From positions 1 through 47,074 of the forward strand of contig JABFVM010000230.1 in the NCBI GenBank assembly GCA_013362785.1: a stretch of 47,074 bases of DNA, written 5' to 3'. The DNA is from Streptomyces sp. (GTDB lineage Bacteria; Actinomycetota; Actinomycetes; Streptomycetales; Streptomycetaceae). Shown here in pieces: positions 1 to 8,369 of the stretch. Every line of letters starts with the position of its first letter. The first letter of the stretch is position 1. Below the pieces are notes generated by a model. The model was given only the letters and a program-made list of their open reading frames with translations, was not told where the DNA came from and searched no databases. The translations under genes and the position numbers were made by a program.

Positions 1-142
1 TGACGTCATCGAGTTGCTCCGCGCCGACCTGCTCCTCCAGCAGGATCGCGATGCCGTCGTCGTCCTGGTCGAACACCTCCATCGCGGCGAGCACACACTG
101 ACCGGACGCGACGCACTTGTCGGCTTCCAGCTCCACCTTCAT
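1..142 (-). CDS. 3Fe-4S ferredoxin, partial (cut by window start)
   Basis: Only the first 47 codons lie in the window. The N-terminus reads MKVELEADKCVASGQCVLAA, followed by an acidic stretch with FDQDDDG, which is the typical start of the small single-cluster ferredoxins that pass electrons to bacterial CYP105-type P450s. The first cluster cysteines (C10, C16) are visible; the C-terminal cysteine is outside the window. An AAGGGA ribosome site precedes the ATG. The gene begins 81 bases after the P450 stop on the same strand, so the two are probably co-transcribed and the ferredoxin is likely the redox partner. Family identity is fairly certain. Confidence 0.85.
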   Translation of the reverse strand, partial: MKVELEADKCVASGQCVLAAMEVFDQDDDGIAILLEEQVGAEQLDDV

Positions 143-223
143 GATCGGTTTCCCTTCCTCACGCACGTCTTCACGCGCGTCTTCACGCACGGGTGGGGTT
201 CGGTGATGGGTATTGCGGAGCTG

Positions 224-1456
224 TCACCAGGACACGGGCAGTTCGTGGACGCCGTAGATGAAGGCGTCGTGCTTGAACTTCACGTCCTCCAGCGCGCAGG
301 CCAGCTTCAGCGTCGGGATGCGCTTGTAGAGGGTGCTGTAGACGACCTGGAGTTCCATGCGCGCCAGGGGCTGGCCCAGGCACTGGTGGACGCCGAAGCC
401 GAAGGCGACGTGGCGGCGGGCGTCGCGGGTGAGGTCGAGGCGGTCGGGGTCGGCGAACACCTCGGGGTCGCGGTTGCCGATCTCGTTGACCATGATCACG
501 CCCTCGCCGGCCCTGATGACCTGCCCGCCGATCTCGATGTCCTCGGTCACCGCCCGGCGCCGGCCCAGATGGGTGATGTGCAGGTAGCGCAGGAGTTCCT
601 CGACGGCGCCGGCAACGAACTTCGGGTCGTCGCTCTCGCGCAGCAGCTTGAGCTGGTCGGGGTGCTCCAGGAGGGCGGCGGTGCCGAGCGCGATCATGTT
701 CGCGGTGGTCTCGTGGCCCGCGATCAGCAGGAGCAGCGCCATCTCGGTGGCCTGCCCGTGGTCCAGTTCCCCGGCGGTGACGCGGCCAGCGATGCTCGAC
801 AGGAGGTCGTCCTTGGGGTCGGTGAGTCGCTTGCCGATCATTCCGGCCAGGTAGCCCGCCATCTCCCGGGTCGCGGCGCCGCGCTCCGCCGGGGTCGCGG
901 TGCTGCGCACCATCGTCTTGGTGTTCTCCTGGAACAGCTCGTGGTCGTCGTAGGGGACGCCGAGCAGTTCGCAGATCACCAGGGACGGGATGGGCAGGGC
1001 GAACGCCTCGACCAGGTCCACCGGCTGCGGGCCGGCCAACAGGTCGTCGATCAGGTCGTCGACGATCTTCTGCACGGCGGGCCTCATGGCCTCCACCTTC
1101 TTGACGGCGAACGGCGCCGTCACCATCCGTCGCAGCCGGGCATGCTCGGGATCGTCCATCATGATGAAACTGAGCTTGCCCTCGCCCGCCTCGGAGCTGG
1201 CCTTGGTCGGGTAGCCGGGCTGGTCGGTGTCGGCACTGACACGCGGGTCGCCCAGCAGGGCGCGCTGCTCGGCGTACCGGGTGACCAGCCACGACTCACT
1301 GCCGTCCCACAGGCGGACCTTGGCGAGCGGCCCCTCCTCCTGCAGTTCCTTGAGCGCGGACGGCGGGTCGAAGGGGCAGCGGGACTGCCGGGGCATCGGG
1401 AACTCGGGGACGGCGTGCGGCGCTTGGGGCGCTGTGCCGGTCACGGTGTCGGCCAT
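224..1456 (-). CDS. cytochrome P450 (CYP105-like)
   Basis: Soluble bacterial P450 of about 410 residues. Visible family marks are the I-helix oxygen-binding motif AGHETT, the K-helix ExxR (EELLR) and the haem-binding loop FGFGVHQCLG with its cysteine ligand. The reading frame is open 23 codons further upstream, but the ATG at 1456 (MADTVTGTAP) is preceded by GAGGAG at good spacing, and the upstream codons are a 9-base tandem repeat, so 1456 is preferred. The partner ferredoxin follows. The pair sits more than 1 kb outside the dense cluster, separated by a pseudogene and a hairpin, so it may be an independent xenobiotic-type P450 operon. The substrate cannot be read from sequence. Confidence 0.93.
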   Translation of the reverse strand: MADTVTGTAPQAPHAVPEFPMPRQSRCPFDPPSALKELQEEGPLAKVRLWDGSESWLVTRYAEQRALLGDPRVSADTDQPGYPTKASSEAGEGKLSFIMMDDPEHARLRRMVTAPFAVKKVEAMRPAVQKIVDDLIDDLLAGPQPVDLVEAFALPIPSLVICELLGVPYDDHELFQENTKTMVRSTATPAERGAATREMAGYLAGMIGKRLTDPKDDLLSSIAGRVTAGELDHGQATEMALLLLIAGHETTANMIALGTAALLEHPDQLKLLRESDDPKFVAGAVEELLRYLHITHLGRRRAVTEDIEIGGQVIRAGEGVIMVNEIGNRDPEVFADPDRLDLTRDARRHVAFGFGVHQCLGQPLARMELQVVYSTLYKRIPTLKLACALEDVKFKHDAFIYGVHELPVSW

Positions 1457-1480
1457 GGCTTGGCTCTCCTCGGTCGTGGG

Positions 1481-1507
1481 GGGATCAACGGGATCAGCGG
1501 GATCAGC
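1481..1507. repeat. three tandem copies of a 9-base repeat
   Basis: On the plus strand the units are GGGATCAAC, GGGATCAGC and GGGATCAGC, back to back. They lie 25 to 51 bases upstream of the preferred P450 start, in its untranslated leader. They could be a regulatory binding array, or a short replication-slippage expansion with no role. Confidence 0.8.
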
Positions 1508-1546
1508 CTGGGTGAGCACATGCAAACAGAGGGGCCTGACGTAATC

Positions 1547-1573
1547 CGGTCAGCTTCCTGACCGTCAGCTGAC
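1547..1573. promoter_or_regulatory. clustered dyads upstream of the P450 gene
   Basis: A perfect 7-base inverted repeat CGGTCAG-CTTC-CTGACCG (1547-1564) shares its last base with a perfect 10-base palindrome GTCAGCTGAC (1564-1573). The site lies about 90 to 117 bases before the P450 start and 134 bases after the stop of the membrane protein gene. It could be an operator for the P450 operon or a weak terminator for the upstream gene. The tandem dyads favour an operator, but this is inference. Confidence 0.45.
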
Positions 1574-1706
1574 ATGGCCCAGATCACATGTCGGCTCTTA
1601 ACTGGCCCTCTGCCGAAGGCAATTCGAGGGGGGACACATCGACGAGCCGGCGGGTGTTCGTCGCTCGCCGAAGGGCGTCCCGGGTGGCGTGGGCGACCGG
1701 CCCGGT

Positions 1707-2180
1707 TCACGCCCAGTGCGAGTCGTCCATCGGCCGGTTCGCGGACCCGGGGATCGGCTGCTGTTGGTACGGGGCCTCGTGCGCCGTCTCACGGGCGGCC
1801 TTGGCCCCCTGTCGGTAGTTCGAGACGAGACCGCCGAGGGCACCCAGCGAGACGAGGCCCATACCGGCGGCGGTCGCGATGCCCTTCGCGCCGTCCATCG
1901 TGCAGTAGGAGGCCGCGGCCACACCGCCGTTGAACAGGAACAGGAACCACAGCACCGGCCGCGACGACAGGAAGGCCTTGATCTTCGGCTTCTTCGTGAT
2001 GCGCGAACCCGTCACCAGCGCGACGGCGATACCGACGAATGTCGCGATCGTCTTCTCCGTGCCGTCCAGGAACGCACCCGCCCCTCCCACGCTGGTGGCC
2101 AGGCCGGCGACGAAGAAGGACCAGAGGAGCAGATCGGCGACGAGCGACTTCACGCGGGCCAGGAACGACTTGGACCTCAT
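1707..2180 (-). CDS. small integral membrane protein, function unknown
   Basis: A 157-residue protein with about four hydrophobic segments (roughly residues 12-31, 45-62, 75-93 and 100-119), a basic N-terminus and a polar Gln/Pro-rich tail. An AAGGAAG ribosome site precedes the ATG. I recognise no domain. It is separated by untranslated DNA from both neighbours and has no evident link to the biosynthetic cluster. Confidence 0.7.
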   Translation of the reverse strand: MRSKSFLARVKSLVADLLLWSFFVAGLATSVGGAGAFLDGTEKTIATFVGIAVALVTGSRITKKPKIKAFLSSRPVLWFLFLFNGGVAAASYCTMDGAKGIATAAGMGLVSLGALGGLVSNYRQGAKAARETAHEAPYQQQPIPGSANRPMDDSHWA

Positions 2181-2280
2181 GGGGGACTTCCTTCGGGACG
2201 GGGAGCTCGGTGCTCTCGGAATCTCTGCCGATCACGATTCCGTCTGCCGCAACGCTCCACGAGGGAGCGGACTCCCGAGC

Positions 2281-2306
2281 CGGTGGTGTAGCGGGCTACA
2301 CCACCG
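2281..2306. terminator. strong hairpin, likely terminator
   Basis: A perfect 11-base stem, CGGTGGTGTAG and CTACACCACCG, encloses a CGGG loop. It starts 43 bases beyond the stop of the GNAT pseudogene on the minus strand. There is no T-run, as is usual in streptomycetes. It may insulate the flanking genes from transcription coming out of the cluster. Confidence 0.7.
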
Positions 2307-2348
2307 AGCCCCTCCCGCCCGTTCGGTCAGGGCCTGGGTCAGCGCAGG

Positions 2349-2700
2349 TCAGAGTGGCTTGCCGAAGCAGCGGCTGTCGGAATAGCCGCGGTAGGGCCCG
2401 AAGTTGGCCGTCCGTTCGTATCCGCTGGAGACATACAGAGCCATGGCCTCGGACAGCGGCGTACCCGTCTCAAGGACCATGCGGACGCGGCCCGCGTCCC
2501 TGGCTGTGTCCTCCAGTGCCCGCAGAATGCGGCGTGCGAGCCCCCGCCCACGGGCTTGTCACCGTCGTACGTGACGAGGAAGAGGCCGTGCGGCGGGTGG
2601 AGGTGGGAAGGGTGCGGCGGAGTCATGTCGTCCTAGCCGTTGCGGCGCACGTACTCCGCCTGTACGTCATCCACCAGCGGGCTCTGCTGCGCGAACCATA
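2349..2700 (-). pseudogene. decayed GNAT-family N-acetyltransferase
   Basis: Three pieces of one acetyltransferase are visible in order on the minus strand. The first is an N-terminal piece, SPLVDDVQAEYVRRNG, which ends at an in-frame TAG near 2635. The same frame then continues with a core piece starting at 2626 (HPPHGLFLVTYDGDKPVGG). A shift to another frame then gives the C-terminal piece GLARRILRALEDTARDAGRV, which contains the acetyl-CoA-binding start of the domain, and ends with SGYERTANFGPYRGY at the stop at 2349. The strand between the core and acetyl-CoA site, normally about 20 residues, is missing at the frame change, so a deletion is likely. The gene therefore carries at least one nonsense change and one frame-changing deletion. 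Confidence 0.75.
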
Positions 2701-2790
2701 CAAGGCAGCCGCGACCAGGCTCGCGTGCCGGACGTATCGGCGCCGGAGAAGACAGCACCGATCGGACCACGCGCCACAAGACGTCTGTCC

Positions 2791-2805
2791 GACCGGGGCC
2801 CGGTC
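2791..2805. terminator. short GC-rich dyad at the end of the HAD gene
   Basis: GACCGGGGCCCGGTC is a perfect dyad (6-base stem, 3-base loop) overlapping the stop of the HAD gene, which is the last gene of the minus-strand run. It may be a terminator at the right-hand end of the transcript. The short stem and lack of a T-run leave this uncertain. Confidence 0.35.
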
Positions 2806-3514
2806 ACTGCCTGTCTGGCAGCGCCTTCATGCCGCCGAACTGCACGCCCGGCTCCGAGGACGCGTCCAACAGGTCGTCCAGGTCGCACAGAGCCAACGAG
2901 TCGAGGCGACGGTCAGCGGCGGCGAAGTCGTGCGTCCGTGACAGAGAGTGCGGAACTGCCACACAGAACGCACCGGCGGCCTTCGCCGCGCGCACTCCCC
3001 GGCCGGAGTCCTCGAAGGCCACTACGGCCGACGGGTCCACTCCGAGCCGCCGCGCCGCCAGCAGATAGAGGTCGGGGGCCGGCTTGGTGCGGGTCACGTC
3101 CTCCTTGGTGACGACCGCGTCGAACGCGTCGCGCAGCCCGAACTGCTGGAGGTGGGGCACCACCGAGGCGGCCCGGGAGCTGGAGGCGACCGCGAGCGGC
3201 AGACCACGCCGCTTCGCGTCCGCCACCAGCCGCCGTACGCCCGGCAGCGGTGCCTCATACGCCATCCAGTCCCGGAACAGGCTCTCCCCGCGGTGCTCCA
3301 GCTCCGCGGCGCCGATCGTGCCGCACCGGGTGGCGAGGTCCTCGAACGGGTCGAAGTCGTGCAGCGTGCCGCCGATGGTCTCGACGTACCGGTCGAGCGG
3401 CAACTCCTGGGAGAACGACTTGTAGAGTTCCGTCAGTACCGCCAGCCACAGCACCTCGGAGTCGGCGATCAACCCGTCGAAGTCGAACACCAGCGCCCGG
3501 TCCGGCCCGCTCAC
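2804..3514 (-). CDS. HAD-superfamily sugar phosphatase / phosphoglucomutase-like
   Basis: A 236-residue haloacid dehalogenase-type hydrolase. The N-terminus has the nucleophile motif DFDG (D11, D13), followed by an alpha-helical cap, the motif II Ser in AVASSS, the motif III Lys in RTKPAPDLY and the acidic motif IV AFEDSGRG. This matches the beta-phosphoglucomutase / phosphoglycolate phosphatase-like subfamily, which acts on small sugar phosphates. The GTG start overlaps the stop of the upstream MFS gene (GTGA); the frame stays open far upstream but lies inside that gene. With the dehydrogenase, aminotransferase and glycosyltransferase next door, it probably dephosphorylates a sugar or polyol precursor. 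The exact substrate is not known. Confidence 0.88.
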   Translation of the reverse strand: MSGPDRALVFDFDGLIADSEVLWLAVLTELYKSFSQELPLDRYVETIGGTLHDFDPFEDLATRCGTIGAAELEHRGESLFRDWMAYEAPLPGVRRLVADAKRRGLPLAVASSSRAASVVPHLQQFGLRDAFDAVVTKEDVTRTKPAPDLYLLAARRLGVDPSAVVAFEDSGRGVRAAKAAGAFCVAVPHSLSRTHDFAAADRRLDSLALCDLDDLLDASSEPGVQFGGMKALPDRQ

Positions 3515-4788
3515 GGCGTGGCCACCGCGTCCGGTCGGCCCCGCTGCGGAATGAGCCGGACGTCCGCCTGGTAGGACATGTGCCTGCCGAACGTGCATAT
3601 CGCGGCGACCGCGTAGAGCGCGGCGATCGAACCGAACAACAGCAGTGGTCGTGACTCGAAGATCACCGCTGCCAGGTATCCGGTCGGGATGGACACCACC
3701 GCGGTGAAGGTCTGCACGGCTGCGAAGAACGTGGCCCGCTCGTCCGGATGGACACAGCCCACCACGATGGCGTCGCGGTAGGACTCCACGAGGAACGGGC
3801 CCGCGGAGGTGAGCACCGTGCAGATGAAGAGCAGTGCGAGGTTGTCCGGTCCGAGCGCCAGGAACAGCACCCAGCCGACGCAGCTGGTCACGAGCGACCA
3901 CCGGGCCATGGCGCCGTCCGAGAACCGGCCGGCTGCCCAGGGCATGACGACCGCGTACGAGAACAGCGCGGTGACGGCACCGACGGCCGGGACCGTGCCC
4001 ACCACGACGGCGCTGTAGTCCAGCTTCTTCGCCAGGTACACGGCCAGGAAGATGTTGAGCTGGAAAGCGACGAAGCTCAACATGTACATGAAGATCAGGC
4101 GGCGCAGTGCGGTGTGCCGCCCGGCCGCCCACAGCAGCTTCCCGCTGTCGAGCACGCTCCGCAGCATGCGCGTGTCGGCGTGCCGATCCATGGCCTCGAC
4201 GCCGACCTGCGTCTCCACGGTGTAGTAGTGGCGCAGGCAGTTGTGCAGCAGCATGGCGAGCCCGCCGACGAAGAACAGCACACGCAGCGTCGGCACCGTT
4301 CCGTACCGGTCCATGAAGAACCCGACGATCGGCACCAGCAGGCCCGCGAACATGATCACCACCTTGATGGCGGCGAAAATGCGCGGTCGGTCCCGCTCCG
4401 GACTGTCCTCCGTCGCGAGCAGCCAGAACGACACGTTGACGATCTTGGACGAGGCGTTGAGCAGGTAGCCCAGGAGGAACATCCAGAAGTTGTTGCTGAA
4501 CGCCCACACGAACATCGGGATGACCCAGGAAGTGACGTCGAACCAGAAGGTGGCCCGGCGCCTGCCCATCCGGTCGGTCACCGCGCCCGCCACGAGCTGG
4601 AACATGAACGCGACGTACAGGTTGGCCGAGACGATGGCACCGATGGCCACCGTGCTCAGGCCGACGCTCTCCATGTACAGCGTCGCGTAGTACAGCGCGG
4701 CGGTGCCGAAGATCGCCCAGAACGGCTCGGTGTAGATGCAGTACCGGGCGTTGCGGTGGAGGTTCGCCACGAAGCTCGTGCGCTTCAT
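3511..4788 (-). CDS. MFS transporter
   Basis: A 425-residue membrane protein with about 12 hydrophobic segments and the major-facilitator loop GAVTDRMGRRRATFW between segments 2 and 3. The central loop is longer and charged, as in 12-TM MFS proteins. The ATG overlaps the stop of the alcohol dehydrogenase gene (ATGA), so translation is probably coupled. It may export a product or intermediate. A second, different MFS protein is encoded at 20911-22224, so their cargos may differ. No substrate can be assigned. Confidence 0.88.
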   Translation of the reverse strand: MKRTSFVANLHRNARYCIYTEPFWAIFGTAALYYATLYMESVGLSTVAIGAIVSANLYVAFMFQLVAGAVTDRMGRRRATFWFDVTSWVIPMFVWAFSNNFWMFLLGYLLNASSKIVNVSFWLLATEDSPERDRPRIFAAIKVVIMFAGLLVPIVGFFMDRYGTVPTLRVLFFVGGLAMLLHNCLRHYYTVETQVGVEAMDRHADTRMLRSVLDSGKLLWAAGRHTALRRLIFMYMLSFVAFQLNIFLAVYLAKKLDYSAVVVGTVPAVGAVTALFSYAVVMPWAAGRFSDGAMARWSLVTSCVGWVLFLALGPDNLALLFICTVLTSAGPFLVESYRDAIVVGCVHPDERATFFAAVQTFTAVVSIPTGYLAAVIFESRPLLLFGSIAALYAVAAICTFGRHMSYQADVRLIPQRGRPDAVATP

Positions 4789-5819
4789 GAACGGATCACC
4801 GCCTTGACGGCCTGGACCTCGGCCTTGTGGCCGGTCGCCAGGTCAACGCCCATGGTCGCCTCGAAGGCGTCGCGGAAGTCGGCCATGTCGACTTCGGTGG
4901 TCACCATCTTCGCCAGCTCCGGCATGTCGGAGGCGAAGTCGATGGCCGGTCCGATGGCGTCGTGCAGCGGGACGGCGGCGATGATGCTCAGTCCGTCGTC
5001 GATGAGAGTGGTGGGCGCCACCTCGACCCGGTAGGTGTCGTCGTAGCCCATCGGCACCACCCGGCCGCCCTTGGCGACGACCTCCAACGCGGTGTCCAGC
5101 CGGTTACCCACCGCGTCGATCACCACGTCGAACTTCTTGCCGCCCGTGAGGTCCGCGACGGTCTCCGGGGTGAGCTCGTCGGGGTGCAGCGCGTAGTTGG
5201 CGACATCGGCGGCGAACTCGCGGCGGTACGCGTTCGGTTCCGTGGCCACGGTGAGCCGGCTCAGCCTGCGGGTGATGCTCTGGCACAGCAGGCCGATGGC
5301 GCCGGAGCCGATCACCAGAACGGACTCGTGCGGCTGCAGGCCCGACTTGAGCACGCTGTTCAGCGAGCAGCCCAGCGGCTCGATCAGGCTCGCGACCTGC
5401 CAGCTCATCCCCTCGGGTATCGGGTAGAGGTACTGGGCGCTGCCTACGTAGTACTCGGCGAACGTGCCCGCGAGGGTGAAGCCCACCTGGTGGTCGTCGA
5501 AGTTGAAGCAGTAGCAGTACGCACCCAGCCGGCAGTTGCGGCATGTGCCGCACGACTGCGTGGGGTTGATGATGACACGGTCACCGACCGCGAGGTGCGT
5601 GACGGCGTCGCCAACCTCGACCACCGTGCCGACACCCTCGTGCCCCAGCACGGTGCCTTCCTCGGCCACGGCCAGCTTGCCCGCGAGGATCTTGTGGTCC
5701 GTGCCGCAGATGCCGGTCATCTCGACCCTGACCTTCACATCGTTCGACGTCCGCAGATCGGGCTCCTTGACGTCGACGAGGTCCATCAGCCCTTTACCCG
5801 CGTAAACCAGTGCTCGCAT
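4785..5819 (-). CDS. zinc-dependent medium-chain alcohol dehydrogenase
   Basis: A 344-residue MDR-family dehydrogenase. The catalytic zinc site is visible as C38 in GICGTDH and H60-E61 in GHEGVG. The structural zinc site is C90, C93, C96 and C104. The nucleotide fold shows VLVIGSGAIGLL. It resembles sorbitol/threonine dehydrogenases and the inosamine dehydrogenases of aminocyclitol pathways. Together with the class III aminotransferase it could oxidise a hydroxyl to a ketone that is then aminated. It overlaps the MFS gene by four bases. The specific substrate is inferred only in general terms. Confidence 0.92.
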   Translation of the reverse strand: MRALVYAGKGLMDLVDVKEPDLRTSNDVKVRVEMTGICGTDHKILAGKLAVAEEGTVLGHEGVGTVVEVGDAVTHLAVGDRVIINPTQSCGTCRNCRLGAYCYCFNFDDHQVGFTLAGTFAEYYVGSAQYLYPIPEGMSWQVASLIEPLGCSLNSVLKSGLQPHESVLVIGSGAIGLLCQSITRRLSRLTVATEPNAYRREFAADVANYALHPDELTPETVADLTGGKKFDVVIDAVGNRLDTALEVVAKGGRVVPMGYDDTYRVEVAPTTLIDDGLSIIAAVPLHDAIGPAIDFASDMPELAKMVTTEVDMADFRDAFEATMGVDLATGHKAEVQAVKAVIRS

Positions 5820-5845
5820 CGTTCGCCCTCCGTTGGATGGTGGTG

Positions 5846-7081
5846 TCAGAAGCTGTTCAGGGCAGCGTCGATCGCCTGCTCGACCTGGTCGAGCTGGGCC
5901 GGCGTGTGCCGGTCCGAGAAGACGAAATAGCCCTTGGTGAAGATCTGCCGGTCCGCGAGGGTCGCCAGCACATGTGCGCGGAACGGGTCGGTCCAGAAGT
6001 CCGTTGCCCCAGGAGTTCCCAGGGCGAAGCTGGAGTGGTCGCCCCGCACCTCGACCCGCCCGGTCAGGCCCAGTTCGGTGATTCGGGCGCGCAGGGCGGC
6101 CATCATCGTGCCGGTCCGCTCACGCCACGAGGGCCACACCGGCGCCGCGTCCAGCAGGTCCTCGCATGCGAGGGCGGCGGCGAAGGCCAGTGACTCGCTG
6201 GAATGGGCGTTGCTCATCCGTACGTCCGCGCTGCGCATCACGAGTCGGCGGTCACCGAGGATCGCCGCGAGCGGGAGGCCGTTGGCCATGCCCTTGGAGA
6301 TGCACAGCAGGTCCGGCCACACGTCGACTTCGCCGCAGGTGGCCCGTCTGCCTGTGCGCATACCGGACGTGACCTCGTCGAAGACCACCACCGCGCCCTG
6401 TGAGCGGGCCTCCGCCACGACTGTGCCCAGGTGGTCGGCCGACCACCGGTTCGGGCACAGCACCACCGCGGCGACCGCCCCGGGGTTCCTGCGCAGCGAG
6501 TCGACAAGCCGTTCAGGGTCGTCGGGTGGGCTGGTCAGTGTCAGGGCCGCCACCGCTTGCGGGATGCCGAGCTCCGTGTGATGCGCCGAGTAGTGCGACG
6601 GTGCGGCCCAGTCGTGCCATCCGTGGTACTCGGTCGCCACGACGAGATCCCGTCCGGTGGCCGCGCGGGCGATGCGCACCGCGCCGCTCACCGCGTCTGC
6701 GCCGCTCTTGGCGAACTTCACGGACTCGTAGACCCCGAACCGGGCCAGGAGCCGTTGCGCCAGGTCCAGTTCGAGAGGGTCGGCGACCGAGAAGGATATG
6801 CCGCGCCTGAGCTGTGCGACGACCGCTTCCTCGACCTCGGCACGGGCATGGCCCCAGGTCGCCGTGCCCATGGCCATCTCGCAGTCCAGCCAGGTGCGGC
6901 CATCGAGGTCGGTGAACTCGGCGTCCTTGGCGCGCACTGCGGCGATCGCGCCGCGCCCCGGCATCAGTCGTTGAGGTGTCTTGGCCAGCGTGCTGCAGCC
7001 TGCCGGGATGATGTCACCGACCTCGGCGAGCCAGTCAAGGCTCGGCGTCCTGGGTATGGCGGCTGTTCCTCCATGTGTCAT
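5846..7081 (-). CDS. class III PLP-dependent aminotransferase (GSA aminomutase-like)
   Basis: A 411-residue fold-type I aminotransferase. Visible marks are the phosphate-binding SGADAVSGAVRIARA, EYHGWHDW, the cofactor Asp in FDEVTSG (D235) and the Schiff-base Lys in ISKGMANG (K263). It is closest to the glutamate-1-semialdehyde aminomutase branch, which in antibiotic clusters often aminates sugar or polyol ketones. The ATG at 7081 overlaps the stop of the glycosyltransferase gene (ATGA); the frame is open for 38 more codons upstream, but those fall inside that gene. The neighbouring dehydrogenase is the likely source of its keto substrate. Confidence 0.92.
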   Translation of the reverse strand: MTHGGTAAIPRTPSLDWLAEVGDIIPAGCSTLAKTPQRLMPGRGAIAAVRAKDAEFTDLDGRTWLDCEMAMGTATWGHARAEVEEAVVAQLRRGISFSVADPLELDLAQRLLARFGVYESVKFAKSGADAVSGAVRIARAATGRDLVVATEYHGWHDWAAPSHYSAHHTELGIPQAVAALTLTSPPDDPERLVDSLRRNPGAVAAVVLCPNRWSADHLGTVVAEARSQGAVVVFDEVTSGMRTGRRATCGEVDVWPDLLCISKGMANGLPLAAILGDRRLVMRSADVRMSNAHSSESLAFAAALACEDLLDAAPVWPSWRERTGTMMAALRARITELGLTGRVEVRGDHSSFALGTPGATDFWTDPFRAHVLATLADRQIFTKGYFVFSDRHTPAQLDQVEQAIDAALNSF

Positions 7082-8229
7082 CGGACCTTGACCCCCGGCC
7101 AGCAGCTCGCGTTCAGTTCCGCGAGTCCCATGGCGTTGCCGTGCAGGTCGACGACGATGTCCTCCGACTGTGTCTCCAGGCGCTGTGCGAGCCACATCCG
7201 GTTGTCCAGCAGACGGACGAAGTTCTCGACCAGGATCAGCAGCGGCCGTGGCTCGGTGAGCAGTTCCGCCGACAGGATCTGGGGCAGCAGGATGGGTTGC
7301 TCGCCGTCCACCGTGGTCGAGTAGTCGAGCAAAGTGTTCCGGTCGATCGCCCCGGCGCCGGAGAGGGCCTCCCAGAAGTCCGCTGCCTCGGCGCGTGTCT
7401 CCGCCAGGTCGAGCGGCAGGTAGTGGCTGAGGTCAGCGGCGCGGTCACGCAGCCTTTCGAGCAGCCGGGGCGTGATGTCGTTCTCGATGTGGGCGCCCCA
7501 GGACTTCCAGAACCGCGCCAGGTTGGTCTTGCGGTTGCCCGCCCGGTGCACGCCGTTGCGCCGTTCCCAGTGGTACGACGTGACCCGCGGGTCGATGACG
7601 GTGCGGTAGCCGAGCGTCCTGGCCCGCATCTGGTAGTCGAAGTCCTCGTACCCGTTGAAGTACCGCTCATCCAGCAGACCGACCGCGTCCCTGACCTCCC
7701 GGGTCATGGCGAACAGGGCGAAGGCGGCCAACTGCACCGTGTAGGGGGAATCCGGCAGGTCTGACGTCCTGGCGTTCAGATACAGGTGCCGGCCGAGCGT
7801 TTCGCCGAACGCTATGCCGCAGTGCTGGACACCGCCGGTCTGCGGGTACAGCAGCGTCCCGGCGGTCATCCCCGCGTCCGGGTGGTCGCTCAGAGTCCGC
7901 AGCATCCCGGACTGCCAGCCGGCCTCCAGGATCAGATCCGAGTCGACGAAGAAGACATGGTCCCCATCGGCAATGGCCAAGCCCTGGTTGAGGGCCTGGC
8001 CGCAGCCGTGGGGTTTCTGGTTGTGCACGGTCGTCACGGTGATCTCGCCGTGACGCTCCGCCTTGATCTTCCGGGCGAACTCCTCGATCAGCTCACCCAC
8101 TTCGGCACCGGAACCATCATTGACCAGGATCAGCTGTGTGTCCGGCTCGACGGTTAGCCTCAATGACTTGAGGAACAGCGACAACACGCTCGGGGACTGA
8201 AATATGGGCACAATGATGCTGCTACGCAC
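7078..8229 (-). CDS. family 2 glycosyltransferase
   Basis: A 383-residue protein. The first about 230 residues form a GT-A fold: SIIVPIF at the N-terminus, LILVNDGS, the metal-binding FVDSDL and the ED-containing acceptor motif NGYEDFDYQMRA. The remaining about 150 residues are a C-terminal extension I do not recognise. It starts at a GTG preceded by a GGGGG ribosome site. It is cytoplasmic, with no membrane segment. It is translationally coupled to the aminotransferase gene that follows. It could attach a sugar to the scaffold or build a glycosylated precursor. Confidence 0.88.
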   Translation of the reverse strand: MRSSIIVPIFQSPSVLSLFLKSLRLTVEPDTQLILVNDGSGAEVGELIEEFARKIKAERHGEITVTTVHNQKPHGCGQALNQGLAIADGDHVFFVDSDLILEAGWQSGMLRTLSDHPDAGMTAGTLLYPQTGGVQHCGIAFGETLGRHLYLNARTSDLPDSPYTVQLAAFALFAMTREVRDAVGLLDERYFNGYEDFDYQMRARTLGYRTVIDPRVTSYHWERRNGVHRAGNRKTNLARFWKSWGAHIENDITPRLLERLRDRAADLSHYLPLDLAETRAEAADFWEALSGAGAIDRNTLLDYSTTVDGEQPILLPQILSAELLTEPRPLLILVENFVRLLDNRMWLAQRLETQSEDIVVDLHGNAMGLAELNASCWPGVKVR

Positions 8230-8285
8230 GAAACCCCCAGTTTTTCAGTGCGGCAATGACTTCTGGGAACGCCCACACAGAGGCG

Positions 8286-8317
8286 CGCCGGGCGCCCGCA
8301 GAAACGGGCGCACGGCG
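8286..8317. terminator. long GC-rich hairpin between DUF1349 and glycosyltransferase genes
   Basis: CGCCG-g-GCGCCCG, a CAGAAA loop, then CGGGCGC-a-CGGCG form 12 paired bases with one mismatch. It lies 53 bases downstream of the DUF1349 stop and 57 bases upstream of the glycosyltransferase start on the minus strand. It likely ends or attenuates transcription, which would make the glycosyltransferase-to-phosphatase group partly independent. Confidence 0.65.
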
Positions 8318-8369
8318 ACATGGACGTGAAGGACGGAAGAAATCAGAAGCGGGTTTCCGGTGACGCCGG

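Noticed and set aside
14..1561. A 515-codon plus-strand frame opposite the P450
   Set aside because: It is an antisense shadow: P450 motifs are on the minus strand.
3515..4507. N-terminal extension of the HAD protein to 567 residues
   Set aside because: The upstream part is Arg/Gly-rich and lies wholly within the MFS gene in another frame. The GTGA junction at 3511-3514 gives the normal HAD length.
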